64,000 nucleotides of DNA, taken from the NCBI GenBank assembly GCA_964017185.1, contig OZ024876.1, positions 11,719,726 to 11,783,725 on the forward strand, in the 5' to 3' direction. A program made the position numbers and the translations under genes. Below, one piece after another: positions 10,600-21,815 of the stretch. The notes beneath the pieces were generated by a model. The model saw nothing but the letters and a program-made list of their open reading frames with translations. It did no database searches and had not been told where the DNA came from. Origin of the DNA: Rugalucina vietnamica (taxonomy: Eukaryota > Mollusca > Bivalvia > Lucinida > Lucinidae). Numbering within the stretch: the stretch's first letter is position 1; each line of letters opens with the position of its first letter.

Positions 10600-11850
10600 C
10601 GATTAAAAGAAGACTGCAAGGTCCAAACCATGTCAGTCTTTATGTGGGGAATCCTGGCCCCCCACGAGGCCGGCAAATATTTTTTCTTTAATGAGCTGTC
10701 ACAGTGTGTAATGAGTTCCCAGACATATTTTGCAACTTCACCTCGTGCTTTGCAAAACTTACTTTTGCTATCACTTATTGATATGCAACGCTTGTCCATT
10801 TCATGTATAACTATCTCCCTCAGGCTGAGGCACCAAGGTGGCAATGACATAGATGTCGGTGTTTCTCACTCCCTGCAAGATTTTACTTGCTACCTTTTAA
10901 CCATTTCACATTAAACCGACGGCCAAAGCACCACGCCTCCGAATGCAAATATATCTGTGACTTTTTCTACTTTTCTATTTGTCTGTAAGCAACCATTCAA
11001 CGGGTGAATTTACTATTCCAGACATCCATGCTGTTATTAAGTAAAGTTATGCCGGGCTCACGGGGAGCTGGATTTCTTTACTGCTCCCATCGTTGGGAAT
11101 TGATGAGCCACAATGCGGAAAGGAATTGACTACCATTTCATGTGAGAAATAACAGCGCTCCGTAATAGAAGCCATCCAGGTTTTATTTATAGCCACTTAC
11201 AATTTTTCCCCACCATTTTTCATTCACATATACATAGGCAGAGGCACCAAAGTTGCATCCACTAGAATAGGATATGGGTACATCTCCAAAAACCTGGCAA
11301 TACTTAGACAGACTCATGCAGAGCGGTCTTGTAAATTTTGCAAGGCAGAAAGAATAATTTAAGACTGCATGGTTGATTCCAGTGTCAGTCTTATGTGAGA
11401 AATCTGCATGGTTAATACCATGTCAGTTTTATGTGAGAAATCTCAGCCCCCATGAAGCCTGCAAGTATTTTATCCCTAAATCAAATGCGTAATACTTAGT
11501 ATTTCCAGTCATCTTATGCAACCTTTGCATCATTTAATTTTCAACATTTGCAATCACTTGGACTAGGCGATCTTTGCATAATTTCATGTAAAACTTTTCA
11601 CTCACTTCATACTCAGACAGAGGCCCAAGGTGGCATCGACTGGGGTCTGTATCTCACTCACAACTCATCAACATTTAAACATTTCACATTAAACAGTACC
11701 CTTTGGCCAATGCCCCTCGCCTCAAACCGGCAATCTTTGTGACTCTTTGAAATTTCGATTTATCTTAAAGCAACAATTTAGACTGATTAAATTTACTATT
11801 GCAGACATACATGCATTAAACTTATGCAGGCTTCAAGGTGAGCTGGAATA
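10600..11850. repeat. Diverged tandem duplication, unit about 0.7 kb
   Basis: Blocks in 10,610-11,100 recur in order in 11,360-11,850: 'catgtcagt', 'ccaaggtggca', 'catttcacattaaac', 'gtgaatttactattccagacat / attaaatttactattgcagacat', 'gggagctgga / ggtgagctgga'. The open frames here on both strands are not conserved between the copies, arguing against coding. Confidence 0.6.
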
Positions 11851-12004
11851 TCTTTAGAATTTTGCCTAAATATGTTCCACCTTGCGACAAATCATATGGT
11901 CCCTATAATGATAGTTTCTGTGACCTCGCTGTGACTGAATGATAGATATTTTACTGACCAGTTTTGGTCTGTGTCAAAACAAACTGATTTAGGAAGATGT
12001 CACT

Positions 12005-12560
12005 AGGTCTTGAAGTTCTGGGTTCGATCTTGATTAAAACTATGCCAAATGCTGATTGACACTACTCTTGCCGTCTTGGCTAATAAATGTTCGAAGTTCT
12101 GGGTTCGGTCCCAATTAAAGAGATGCCAAATGCTGATTGACACTACTCTTGGCTAATAAATATCATTTGAAGTTCTGGGTTCGGTCCCAATTTTAAAAAT
12201 AATTGACAGTACTCTGGGCTAATAAATCATGTCATTAGTAATTCTGGGTACGGTCCTGATTAGAGATGACAATTGCTGATAAAGTGATCAACTGATCGAC
12301 ACTTATCTTGCAGACTTGAAATGGACAAATAAAATTATAAATGTCACTTGAAGTTCTGGGTTCGGTCCCGACTAAACAGACGCCAAATGCTGATTGTCAC
12401 TACTCTTCTTGGCTAATAAATGTCATTCGAAGCTCTGGGTTCGGTTCCGATTATAGAGATGCCAAATGCTGATTGACGGTACACTTGGCTAATAAATGTC
12501 ACCCTAAGTCCTGGGTCCGATCCCGATTAAAGATGCTGATTGACAATACTCTTGGCTCAG
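12005..12560. repeat. Tandem array, about 80-bp unit, about seven copies
   Basis: Each unit has 'gaagttctgggttcggtccc', 'gatgccaaatgctgattga' and 'ctcttggctaataaatgtca'. The GGGTTCGRTCC block resembles a pol III B box, but no A box accompanies it. Confidence 0.75.
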
Positions 12561-13252
12561 TTCTGACATAGATGCTAGAAAAATTGTTGCAAAAGTGGTG
12601 AGTTAAAGGGGCATGACTGCGTTTGGGAGTGGGTGGGGTTGCACTTAACCCCTGACCATTTGACATGTTATCTCAAAATCTGCACAAGTTTGAGGACATT
12701 CTACTTACCATATCCCTACCTACTCAACCTTTTACCTAACCTGGACACTTTTTTTATTTTTTCATCTTGGCTTCAAAACTGCTTGCCTCCTCCCACATGG
12801 CTCCTGTTTGACAAGGCCCAAAAAGCTGAATCAGCACTGTTATCTGTCAATTCTTCTGTAGTTTTCTTCTCTGAGACTAGCTGCAGTTTATTCTTTGAAT
12901 TTGTCCTTTGCAATAGATCTGATGCCTAGGATTTTCAAAGATTTATGCAGCTCAATTTTTTGCTTCTGAGAACTGGATCTCCACAGAACAAGAAGTTGTC
13001 AGGTCACATGGTATATTGATGACATCAGAGGACCAGCATGACATCACACCTGATCATGTGATTTGCACTGTCAGTCATGTGACTTAGATCATGTGACCTC
13101 AAAGATGTATTATTGATTGACAGTCAGGAAAACACTTAATTGAATTGATTATCATTTCTTAAACGATGTGGAGGTACTCACGAAAAGCTGAAAACAAGAA
13201 CAGAAGCAAGCCCGACCAAAATAAATGCAAAATACTGCTTAAGGCAGTATTT

Positions 13253-14090
13253 ATTCATATAACAAATAGGCGTAGTGCTTTGTTAACATCTATCGTAAAA
13301 TGGCGATTTCTGTTTTAGGCAAATAACTTTTCGCCAATGTGTTAGCAAGGTAATGAAGACTCCGCAAGTATAAAACCATTCTTCTAACCGCTTTAATTCA
13401 AACATTATACTATCTGTTGGCACTGGCTAAAGTACGTGTTTGCAGTGTCATAAAGGTGCCCCTCTTCAGAGACTCCGTTTGCAATGAATGATTGTTTCAT
13501 CCTAAAATAGTATCGCAAATAACCTATTTATAACTACCAAGTATCTTTCTTTTGGTACAAATGCAGATTTAGGAGAAAACCAGTCGATGACAAGAATTAA
13601 CGAACACCCTTCCTAATCTGAGCAGTAAATCAAAGCAAACCGGCTGTATATTTTATGTCTTAAATTACCCAGCTAACAAACAAATGTTTCTAGTTTCCTA
13701 TAAACGCTTTTTGTAACATTTCAGTTTGGTTTTGAACACGTTTTCCTTAAGGGGTTTATAAGAATTTCCACAGCAGCACCTGTTTTTTTTAACCAATGTG
13801 ATTTATATAATTGTTGCCAACAGGTGTTGTGTTTTTCTGTCGTTTGGAAAGGTAATTGATATTAGATTGAAACATTAATAGATAAATGTTTAAAACAATA
13901 GATTTAACAAAGTGTTTTTAACTGAGTTAAAAGTTGGTATTATGTTCACATTAGTTCATCAAAACTTAATACAGACAAAATCGAATGACACGAAAACAGT
14001 TCTTGTTAGCTGGGTACTTTCTATTTTATTTTGTGCGTATTTGGAAAGTTACAATCGCATGCACACTGTTTTGAAAGTTTACTTTCTAAC
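13253..14090. other. Nothing recognised
   Basis: A+T-rich sequence. The plus-strand frame at 13,912-14,178 runs into the adjacent MITE and has no motif. Confidence 0.35.
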
Positions 14091-14094
14091 ATTT

Positions 14095-14301
14095 GAGCCG
14101 CCTCATGAGAAAACCAACAATCTGCATATGCGAAAACAAAGGCGCAGATCAGCGCCTTTGCTTTCGCTACTCGGATAGTACAGTCCCTCTTCTACTTGTA
14201 TCCAAAATTTCAAGCATCTAGCACTTTTCTGTGCTTGTGCATCTCATTTTGTGTCGGACCTGTTCAAAAACCACAATGTTGGTTTTCCCACGAGGCGGCT
14301 C
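14095..14301 (+). mobile_element. MITE, GAGCCGCC family, well preserved
   Basis: GAGCCGCCTCATGAGAAAAC at the left and CACGAGGCGGCTC at the right. ATTT flanks both ends (14,091-14,094 and 14,302-14,305). One of the least decayed copies in the window. Confidence 0.85.
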
Positions 14302-14485
14302 ATTTTATGACATTATGAATGCAGTAATATCTGGCAGATCTGCATTAAGGGTCTACCAATCGTCAAAATCTAATACTTGTATAACTTTTACCTGTATAAA
14401 GAAAAATGGCAAGACTGGTTCTTTTTGAAACATTATACGGTACATTCAAACATCACACTCAGATTGATTTATGCCCAAACTCTCG

Positions 14486-14893
14486 GCTTTAGCGCGCTCA
14501 GCAACACGCTTATCACCAACTGTCAAGTAACTTCCTGGTTTGATTCAGTTGTCATCCGTCTGGCATGCTGGGTAAATTAATAATTACTAAAAACATCAGC
14601 TCCAACTTTCTGACTACAATCTTTGAAAGATTTTCCACTCAGAAATTCAACTTTCTTGAGAAGAACATGCGATTTGTCAGATTTGCTGAAACCTGGGTAC
14701 AGCAGATATAGTAACTAAAATGATTTCTTCCAAAATAGCGATATTTGGTTCAAAACACGTTCGAAGATTGTGGTCAGCAAGTTGTAGATTGTGTTTATGG
14801 TTATATGTTCTAAAGGTTTACCCAGCATGCCACACGGGTGACAACGAAATCAAACAAGGAAGTAAATTGAAAGTTGGTGATAAACTCTAAAGC
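14486..14893. mobile_element. Foldback element, about 90-bp arms
   Basis: 14,486-14,577 (with 'cttatcaccaact', 'cttcctggtttgatt', 'ggcatgctgggtaaa') is mirrored by 14,814-14,893 ('tttacccagcatgcc', 'aatcaaacaaggaag', 'agttggtgataaa'). The centre of about 235 bp has no coding signal. Superfamily unknown. Confidence 0.7.
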
Positions 14894-15284
14894 TTAGTAT
14901 TGGAACATAAAATAATCTGTACGGGATGTTTGAATTACTCATTCAAGAATGTTTCAAGAACATCCGGTCTTCTTGGTAAAATTGCCATTTTTCTTTATAC
15001 AGGTAAAGTCATACAAGCATTAGATTTTGACGATTGGCATACCCTTAAACCAAAAGCAATGATGTGGATTAGTCAAGGGCTCTTTGTCAGTGGAACTATC
15101 CAATGACACACGCTCGAAAGTTTTGAGCTACGCAGGTGTATTCTTTGAAAATTAATGTAAATGGGTAGTCTGAATTCTTTGTAGTTAAAATTCTGTATAT
15201 CTAAATTAAATGGGATATTTTCGCTGCAACGTTTTGTGTTGTTTTTGCAAACCAACTGCAGTTGTCTGTCTACTGTCCTGCCTA

Positions 15285-15355
15285 ATGAGAAAATAAATGC
15301 ATATGCGAAAACAAAGACGCAGATCGGCGCCTTTGTTTTCGCTACACGTATAACC
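15285..15355 (+). mobile_element. MITE fragment, GAGCCGCC family
   Basis: Only the TGAGAAAA...GCATATGCGAAAACAAAG arm, the hairpin and the 'ttcgctacacg' segment remain. Confidence 0.6.
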
Positions 15356-16094
15356 GATTCGGGTTCTTTAGTAGTTCATTGCGATATACTGAAGACTCAA
15401 ACTCAGGAGTAGTTGAGTAGTTGATGATCTATAAATTAAAATGTTTACAAAACGTCTTAATATGATGTAACTTTATTTGATGTTAATAAAGTGTGACTTT
15501 TTGAATTGAGGGTAATTGAGGGTACCTTTACTCATGCTTCGTCTGTGTGAAAAGTATCCCACAGTTTGGAATGCAGAAACTCACAGAGCCACTGTTAGAC
15601 ATTGGTGTATTCATATGATCATGAATTGTAATTGATCATATTTTACTTTCTGAACTAGAAGGAAAAATTATGAGGCGGCCTCTTATAACTTTTTTCAGTG
15701 TATATATAAAGATGGAATACATAAAGTATGAACTTTATAGTAAGAACGTGAACGGCGAATGCCTTATGAGCAAATGATACAGAAATACCAATACAAAAGA
15801 TTTACACAAAGAGAATGAACAATACAATCAGAATCAATACACACAGCATCATTTCACAAAGCTTCTATAAAATTCAAAAGAAATAGGTTTTACAAAATAT
15901 AATGAAAAGTACAATTTACATTAAGCATAACTACTCATCTTTATCTAACAAAGATTATACCTGTAAAGATATAGAAATGTATATTTAAATCCATATAAAG
16001 ATGGAATACATAAAGTATGAACTTTATCTACATTTCATTACAGTAATGTCGAAATAATGCACGATTCGAAATAGACGCATTGAATGACACATTG
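15356..16094. other. A+T-rich stretch with a 35-bp direct repeat
   Basis: 'tataaagatggaatacataa' plus the following 'agtatgaactttat' occurs at 15,704-15,738 and again at 15,993-16,027. The intervening 255 bp has no recognised feature. The repeat is too long for an ordinary target duplication. Confidence 0.45.
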
Positions 16095-16564
16095 GGTAAA
16101 ACCACTGGCACGTTTTTTTTGAATTTGTGAATATTATTTAAAGAAAAACGAAATACATCCTGCAAAAATCAAAATCATTTAACTGAATTTGATCGAGTTA
16201 TTGCAATATGAAATATTGAAATTGGCTTGTTGTACATACATGTACATTTAACCATTTTATTGTTTTATCCTAGTGTGCTCTATAGTAAACTCATAAAAAG
16301 CAAGCAAATATTATGGTTCAGTGGTGCCAGAAATGCTATAGGGGTACGCATTTTAATGATGTCATATATATTGCTTTATTATAAAGTCAGCATAGCATCG
16401 ATAACGGAAATTTTTGTCACATTGCTTTTCTTAATACGAGTATATTCATGATCATTTTTCTTTGTAAAGTTGGAGAAAACTTGATCGGTAGTTAAAAATG
16501 TACAACGCATGAAACGCACACAATAATATTCACAAATTCAAGAAAACGTGTCAGTGGTTTTACC
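16095..16564. mobile_element. Small inverted-repeat element
   Basis: GGTAAAACCACTGGCACG at 16,095 and its near complement CGTGTCAGTGGTTTTACC at 16,547-16,564 enclose about 390 bp. The inverted arms extend to 'gaatttgtgaatatt', about 40 bp in all. No transposase. Confidence 0.5.
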
Positions 16565-16800
16565 TTAGTTGTCTTTCAAGTCTTCTATTTCGAAGTATGT
16601 ATTTCTTTCATGCATTATTTTGGCATCATTATAAAGGAGAAATGCAGCCCTTTCAATCAAGGTATAACACAGCAACCTATCATGTCTATTAACAAAGTTA
16701 TAACACCTTTGACAGAACTTTCTGACCCACCCTCGTATGGTCAGGTATGAATTTAAAGCAATGTCCAACGTCTGTGCTATACTTAGTGAAATGAAAAATG
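16565..16800 (-). other. Unrecognised open frame
   Basis: A minus-strand frame of about 78 residues ending at 16,565, with a coding-like composition (IRGWVRKFCQRCYNF ... LLCYTLIERAAFLLYNDAK). I do not recognise it. Its upstream continuation runs into a MITE fragment, so any start lies elsewhere or the frame is truncated. Immediately after the stop, the inverted repeat of 16,095-16,564 begins. Confidence 0.2.
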
Positions 16801-16804
16801 CACA

Positions 16805-16965
16805 GACGTACCTCCTGTTACACACGGATAGTACAATTTCTCTACTTTCTAAATCCAAAATATCCAGCATCTAGACATCTCTTGTGCTTGTACATCTCGT
16901 TTACTGAGTGTCAGACCTGTTCTAAACCACATTGCTGGTTTTCGCATGACGTGGCACAATTATAT
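16805..16965 (+). mobile_element. MITE fragment, GAGCCGCC family (right half)
   Basis: 'acacggatagtacaatttct', 'ctaaatccaaaat', 'gtcagacctgttc' and 'ccacattgctggttttcgca' follow the family order. The left half is missing. Confidence 0.65.
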
Positions 16966-17039
16966 ACTATCACAGTAGTTGACGCAAAGAAGGTTGGGAC
17001 CGGGTCGTTGAGCAAGACGCTACAGGCGTATAGGTTATA

Positions 17040-17196
17040 ACTTGAATGTTGTACGACAGTCTGCTTAGTTTTTAACCCAATCACGGTTGATAACTATGCT
17101 GCTTTCTTACTGAATTGCACGCCGGTGGGTCGGGCGTCAGACTCTGTGATGACCCCGACGCAAAGCTATTCATTTTAATTGGTTTGGGCCGGAGCT
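17040..17196 (+). mobile_element. Penelope-like element fragment, inverted
   Basis: Reverse complement of the block at 1,885-2,035 (tttaacccaatcacggttga ... ggtttgggccggagctt). Short and non-coding. Confidence 0.6.
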
Positions 17197-17240
17197 TACC
17201 CCTACAAACCCTATTCTAACAATATAAAAATGGGGTTTAA
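17197..17240. mobile_element. Fragment of the foldback MITE family
   Basis: 'cccctacaaaccctattcta' and 'aaaaatggggtttaag' match the family interior; a further piece ('gctcaaaatatagattgtgg') lies at about 17,597. The segment between them looks like an insertion. Confidence 0.45.
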
Positions 17241-17242
17241 GA

Positions 17243-17290
17243 GGACAAGATACAAGATACAAGATACAAGAAACTTTATTTAACGTCGGT
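17243..17290 (-). mobile_element. 3' tail of a non-LTR retrotransposon
   Basis: Read on the minus strand this ends TTAAATAAAGTTTCTTG followed by three TATCTTG units. An AATAAA signal and a short tandem 3' tail are typical of several non-LTR clades that lack poly(A). The body (to the right on the plus strand) is not recognisable as coding. Confidence 0.45.
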
Positions 17291-18110
17291 TATGAGTATA
17301 ACAATAAACATTAGCTACATGAGCTATTTTCCGACAAACATGATAGTAGAATAACATATAATATAGCAGCTGTAAAACAAAAGGTATTTAAAGACAGATG
17401 TACGTAATTGAAGGCGCTCAAAGGAACGTGCGTATCTAAGGGTCGAAACGTCATTTTTACGCCGCATTCGTAACGTCAGTTTTCGCTCGAAACGTCATTT
17501 CTAGCGTCAGTTTACGTTCAGAATACGAAACTTTATCTATACAATTATGCAGATGACTTCAGAAATGTAAAAAAAAAATGATATTATTTATTAGTTTGCT
17601 CAAAATATAGATTGTGGACATGTTATTCCGAAGAAAACAACATTTCCGCGTCAGTTAGCAATATTGAATACTAAACAGTGTCGGAAATTTTGGCGCAAAA
17701 TCGACGTCGCGCGTAAAATGTACTGAATTCAGCAACGACTCACCTCTCTTAAAACGCCTATAGCGGGAAAACGAATCCGGTAACTAAGGACTTTCTCGTT
17801 ATCTACATGTAGTTCAGGAATTTCTCTAATACATATCAGTTTTTTAAAAAATCCTACCGTGGATTTTTTGAAATATAGTAAGAAAATTAACAAAAAGGGG
17901 GTCTAAAAATCGCATTTTACGTTGACGTCAATGTATTTTCGCTCTCAAATTTGACGATTTTGAAGGCCGATATCTCAAAAACAAGCTCGGAACGGTATCG
18001 ATTTCTTTTCATTTTCGTATGGAGGACATCAAAATACACTCACATGCAAAAAATAAAAAAATTCTACCGTGAGGTCAATTACGTACATCTGGCTTTAAGT
18101 TAATTTAATA
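17291..18110. other. Possible 5'-truncated LINE body; otherwise unassigned
   Basis: It follows the minus-strand LINE tail and may be 3' UTR. The region 17,440-17,520 repeats 'aacgtca' words. No reading frame with known motifs. Confidence 0.3.
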
Positions 18111-18240
18111 CAGTCCCTGAGGGGTCATTCGTGTGCACGAGAGGTCAAGAGAAAATTTTCCATAAATGGTTAGAGATATATCTGAGGTGCAAGAAAATCG
18201 AGGGTGATCGGCTGAAATCATGGTGCGGTCCGAGAAATCC

Positions 18241-18264
18241 AAGATGGCCGCCAAGATGGCGGCC
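18241..18264. promoter_or_regulatory. Paired YY1-like motifs in the arm (repeated at 18,784-18,809 and 24,889-24,914)
   Basis: AAGATGGCCGCC is followed directly by AAGATGGCGGCC. AAGATGGCGGC matches the well-known vertebrate YY1 site core. The pair is kept in all three arm copies although the surrounding sequence has diverged. Binding in this organism is not shown. Confidence 0.4.
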
Positions 18265-18774
18265 GATTTTCTTGAAAATGACTGTATACATAAAATTAGA
18301 TACCACAACATACTTTTACTTGGTTTTTGGACTCAAACTGATTATATTAGAAGAGAATGGATACAAATAGAAAGTTTCATGTCATTTTATAATCGCTAAA
18401 CATCAAAAATATTTTTCAGGGGCCTGAAAACCATACAAAATTGGTCAAATTTTGATGAAAATATGAGGATGGGGTACAACTGTTTCCTTCACTGTCACTC
18501 ATTATTGATAAAATGCTTAGAAAACACCATTTAAACATAAATTAGTCATTAGGCTAAATGACTAAGTTCTTTAAAAGGCTTAATTCTGAACCTGATGTCT
18601 GATAAAAGTGCCTCAAAAGTGGGTGGGGTAAACAGACCCTTTCGACAAAAAATCCATTTAACTAAATTAAGTTGTCACAACTTGCTTCTAATTAGTTATT
18701 TTGACATAAAATGTTTATAATAGGTAAAAAGTGATAAAAATACATGCTCTATGCAATTTAACACAATTTTGGTA

Positions 18775-19310
18775 AGAGAAATCCAAGATGGCCACCAAGA
18801 TGGCGGCCGATTTTCTTGAAAATGGCTGTATTCATCAAATTAGCAACCACAACATGATTTTACTTGTTTTTTTTACTTAAAATGATTATATAAGAAGAGA
18901 AGTGATACAAACAAAAGGTTTCATGTCATTTTATCATGGCTAAACATCAAAAATATTCTCAGGGGCCTGAACTCTACCGGTACACAACATTTGTCAAATT
19001 TTGATGAAAATATGAAGACGTTGTACAACTGTTACCTTCACTATCACTCATTAATAATATAATGCTTTATTATGCTTAGAAAACACCTTTTAAACTTTGA
19101 TTAGACAGTACTTAGCCTATTTGATTAATTTCTTTGAATGGGTTTATTCTGATCTTGAATTCAGATAAAATTGCCTTAATAGTGGGTGGGGTAAACAAAC
19201 CCTTTCATCAAAAATAAATTTTGAACTTAATTAAGCTATCACAACTTGCTTCTACTTAGCTATTTTTACGCGAAATATTTAAAATGGATAAAATGTATTA
19301 TAAATGCATG
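18775..19310. repeat. Diverged second copy of the TIR arm
   Basis: It follows 18,230-18,745 in order: 'aagatggccaccaagatgg', 'ttttacttg', 'gtttcatgtcattttat', 'caggggcctga', 'gtgggtggggtaaac', 'acaacttgcttcta'. Confidence 0.7.
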
Positions 19311-20284
19311 CTTTCAAGCCACTTTACCCATCCTTAACACTAAATACCTGAAATTTGTATCAGAAAAAACGTATGTGATTTGTCCTATTTAATGTAAATT
19401 TCACTCAGTATTCAATTTGATATTTTGCTTGAAGAATGCTTGTAAAGGGTCATATGAAGGTTTGTTACCCCAAATTGTACAATTTGGCCCATGCCCACCT
19501 TCACCCTTTAAATGTTTTACTGCTTCCAAAAGATCAAATAATTGCATTTTCTTTGGGTGTCGTGCCATGTGGCGCCTCTAAAATTCGCCCCGTATTTCAT
19601 CTATAGTGCAGATTATATTTTTCTTTAGATCATTTGGGATCGATAAGAGTATTTGAATTATTTCAAACAGATAATTATGTTAAGTTTCATCTTCTTAACA
19701 CTATTTATATAATCTGGCCCCGTTGGGAATATGAGTCTTTGATGACGTAAACATCTTGAAATCCTGGCTTTCGTTGCCAGTATTTTGAGGGTCAAAGATG
19801 AATTGATGAAGTTTCATTACCAAACATTGTACTTAACCGTTTAAATGGTTAACTGCTTCTAAAGGATCTAATCATTCTATGTTATTCTTAAAGTTAAATC
19901 GGAAGTAGGATTAATATAAGTGCTTTACAAGTCTTATATCCTCGCCGGTTTTAGAAAGGGTCACTGATGACGGTTCAGTACCCGAAATTTCGCAATATGG
20001 CCCATACTTCCTCCCTTTGAACGTTTTCATTGCTTCCAAAGGATCAAACTTTTATATCTTATTTATTTTTACAAGTAATGACCACCTTAGTAAAAGAAAT
20101 ATGGCTATTTTCCATTTATGGTGTTTATTTACCCCACCCATGTAAGACAGTTGAATTGAAATCAAAATAAAAAAAGAAAAAAAAAAAACACATTTGTTTA
20201 TCATGCTCCTCTTCAAAACTATAAAGCCCTTATAGCTTACCTGAGCCAAAGGCTTATCAAGTGAGCTTATAAGATAGCAAGACT
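19311..20284. repeat. Diverged tandem repeats, about 260-bp period
   Basis: Three related blocks at about 19,440, 19,790 and 19,950 share 'gggtca', a 'ttaccaaa/gtacccgaaa' segment, 'caatatggcccata/caatttggcccatg', 'tttaaatg' and 'actgcttc(c/t)aaaggatc'. Non-coding. Confidence 0.5.
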
Positions 20285-20342
20285 ATCCATCGTTGTCTGT
20301 CATAGACTTACATTGGGAAAACACAAGACCCTGAGCTTCTTT

Positions 20343-20546
20343 TCTTTTCTTTTTTTTTTTCGTGCTGTGAATATTTATTACCCCGCTTAATACGAGGAGG
20401 GGGTCGGGGATCCCCCTCACCCGTTTACAATGCATGCACTATAAAGAAAAATAACACACACTTTCTCTTTCATACATTCATTTTTACTTATATGTTTTGT
20501 TTTATTTTGTTTTTTATCACTGAGCTGTAACGCTTTTCATTTCCAC
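20343..20546 (-). mobile_element. Polyadenylated retrocopy fragment, minus orientation
   Basis: It is flanked by a 17-bp direct repeat with one mismatch (AGACCCTGAGCTTCTTT at 20,326 and AGACCCAGAGCTTCTTT at 20,547). On the minus strand the insert ends AATAAATATTCACAGCACG followed by a long A-rich tail, that is, a poly(A) signal about 13 nt before the tail. This is the hallmark of LINE-mediated retroposition of a transcript 3' end or a SINE. The source transcript is unknown. Confidence 0.55.
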
Positions 20547-20588
20547 AGACCCAGAGCTTCTTTATAGTGTATGTAGCAATGTGTGGTA

Positions 20589-21815
20589 CACTCCCGCCCG
20601 CGTAATTGTACTCATTGAATGCGCGTAACATACGCGAGTAATACTCGCGTAATACGCGCCTATTTTATACGCGTATGTGTCAATAGCCAGTCAAAATTCA
20701 ATTTTTCTTACGCGTATGATACGCGTAATGCGCATACATTACGCGTAATGACTTTAACCAATGAGCGGTGAATTAGTAAAGCAAGTCATTACGCGTATTT
20801 GAAGTATGTATACGTATTGTTCTAACCAATCGAGATTAAAACAGTCTTACGTAAAAAAATACGCGTAATATACGCGTAATGAATGAGCCAACAATCTTGA
20901 AATTTTATGGTTAAACCAAAATTCCGGACTTTGCTTTAGACCAAAACAATATCTTATCTTGTTCAAACTAAGGCCTGCAGTATTAAGGGCTCGAACAATT
21001 CATGAGTACAAAATAACATCCGTGAGAAATATTTTTAAAGCTTCATCCCCAGATCGGTAGCTGAACGAACACCAAGTTTCTGTTATATTTGCTTGTGGTT
21101 TTTATTTTGAAGAAGAAAACATTCGAGTTCTGTTAAATAATAATTGAATATCAATAAATAAGAAAGAGACGTGGTAGGAAAACAAGCGAAAATCTAACAT
21201 GCCGTCTACCGTACGGTGGTGCCTCTAAAAATGGAGGGGGAACTAAACGACAATGAAAAAAAAAATGAACAGAACTGAACATGGTTACATACAGGTGAAA
21301 GTCACTTAGTCACGCATGAATTTTCACTCCAGTTGAAGGCTGAATATTGACATGATGACAGTTATTGGGTAAGTTTTATGCTTCTTGAATCTGTAAACTT
21401 TAAACCCCATGTAAACATAAAACAATTTGACAATAACTAGAATAAAGTCACGCCATTTTCACGATTACGATACATCAATAAAATCCATAAAACTTGCACA
21501 TTGTTTATTTTTGATTGAATAATAAAATCAACCGTTAGGTACTTTAGCTTTTATACTCCTTGTCGTTACGCGTATGATACGTGTAAATACGCGTAAACGT
21601 ATTGCCAGTCTGATTGGGCGATACTTCATACGCGTAATGACTGAACCTTACGCGTATCGACGCATTTATCTCTGCTTATGAATATTAATGAGATATGTTA
21701 CGCGTAAATATGCGCATGTTACGCGTAAATGCGCGTAATTGGCCTTACGCACGTAATACTCACGTAATACTCGCGTAATACGCGTAAATGGAGTACAAAT
21801 ACGCGGGCGGGAGTG
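20589..21815. mobile_element. TA-flanked MITE packed with ACGCGTA
   Basis: The TIRs read CACTCCCGCCCGCGTA at both ends, and TA flanks each side (20,587-20,588 and 21,816-21,817), suggesting a TA target duplication. The outer 250-300 bp on both sides are dense in ACGCGT(A), at least 14 copies by eye, while the centre (about 20,900-21,550) has none. No coding capacity is visible. The TA duplication is compatible with a Tc1/mariner-type source, although the end sequence is not diagnostic. Confidence 0.75.

Larger units (their letters stand above)
9133..13252. mobile_element. Element 2 of the head-to-tail pair, longer interior
   Basis: It shares both ends with 7,811-9,121 but has an interior of about 3.5 kb containing a diverged tandem duplication (10.6-11.85 kb) and an array of about 80-bp units (12.0-12.56 kb). 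Its E end lacks about 15 bp present in the first copy near 9,022. No transposase is seen, so it is non-autonomous or gutted. Confidence 0.5.

Noticed and set aside
10537-10914. Overlapping open frames on both strands (125 and 102 residues)
   Set aside because: No motif, and the frames are not kept in the tandem duplicate at 11.35-11.85 kb.
12005-12560. Tandem tRNA or SINE heads, because of repeated GGGTTCGRTCC
   Set aside because: Only a B-box-like word is present; there is no A box or cloverleaf in the units.
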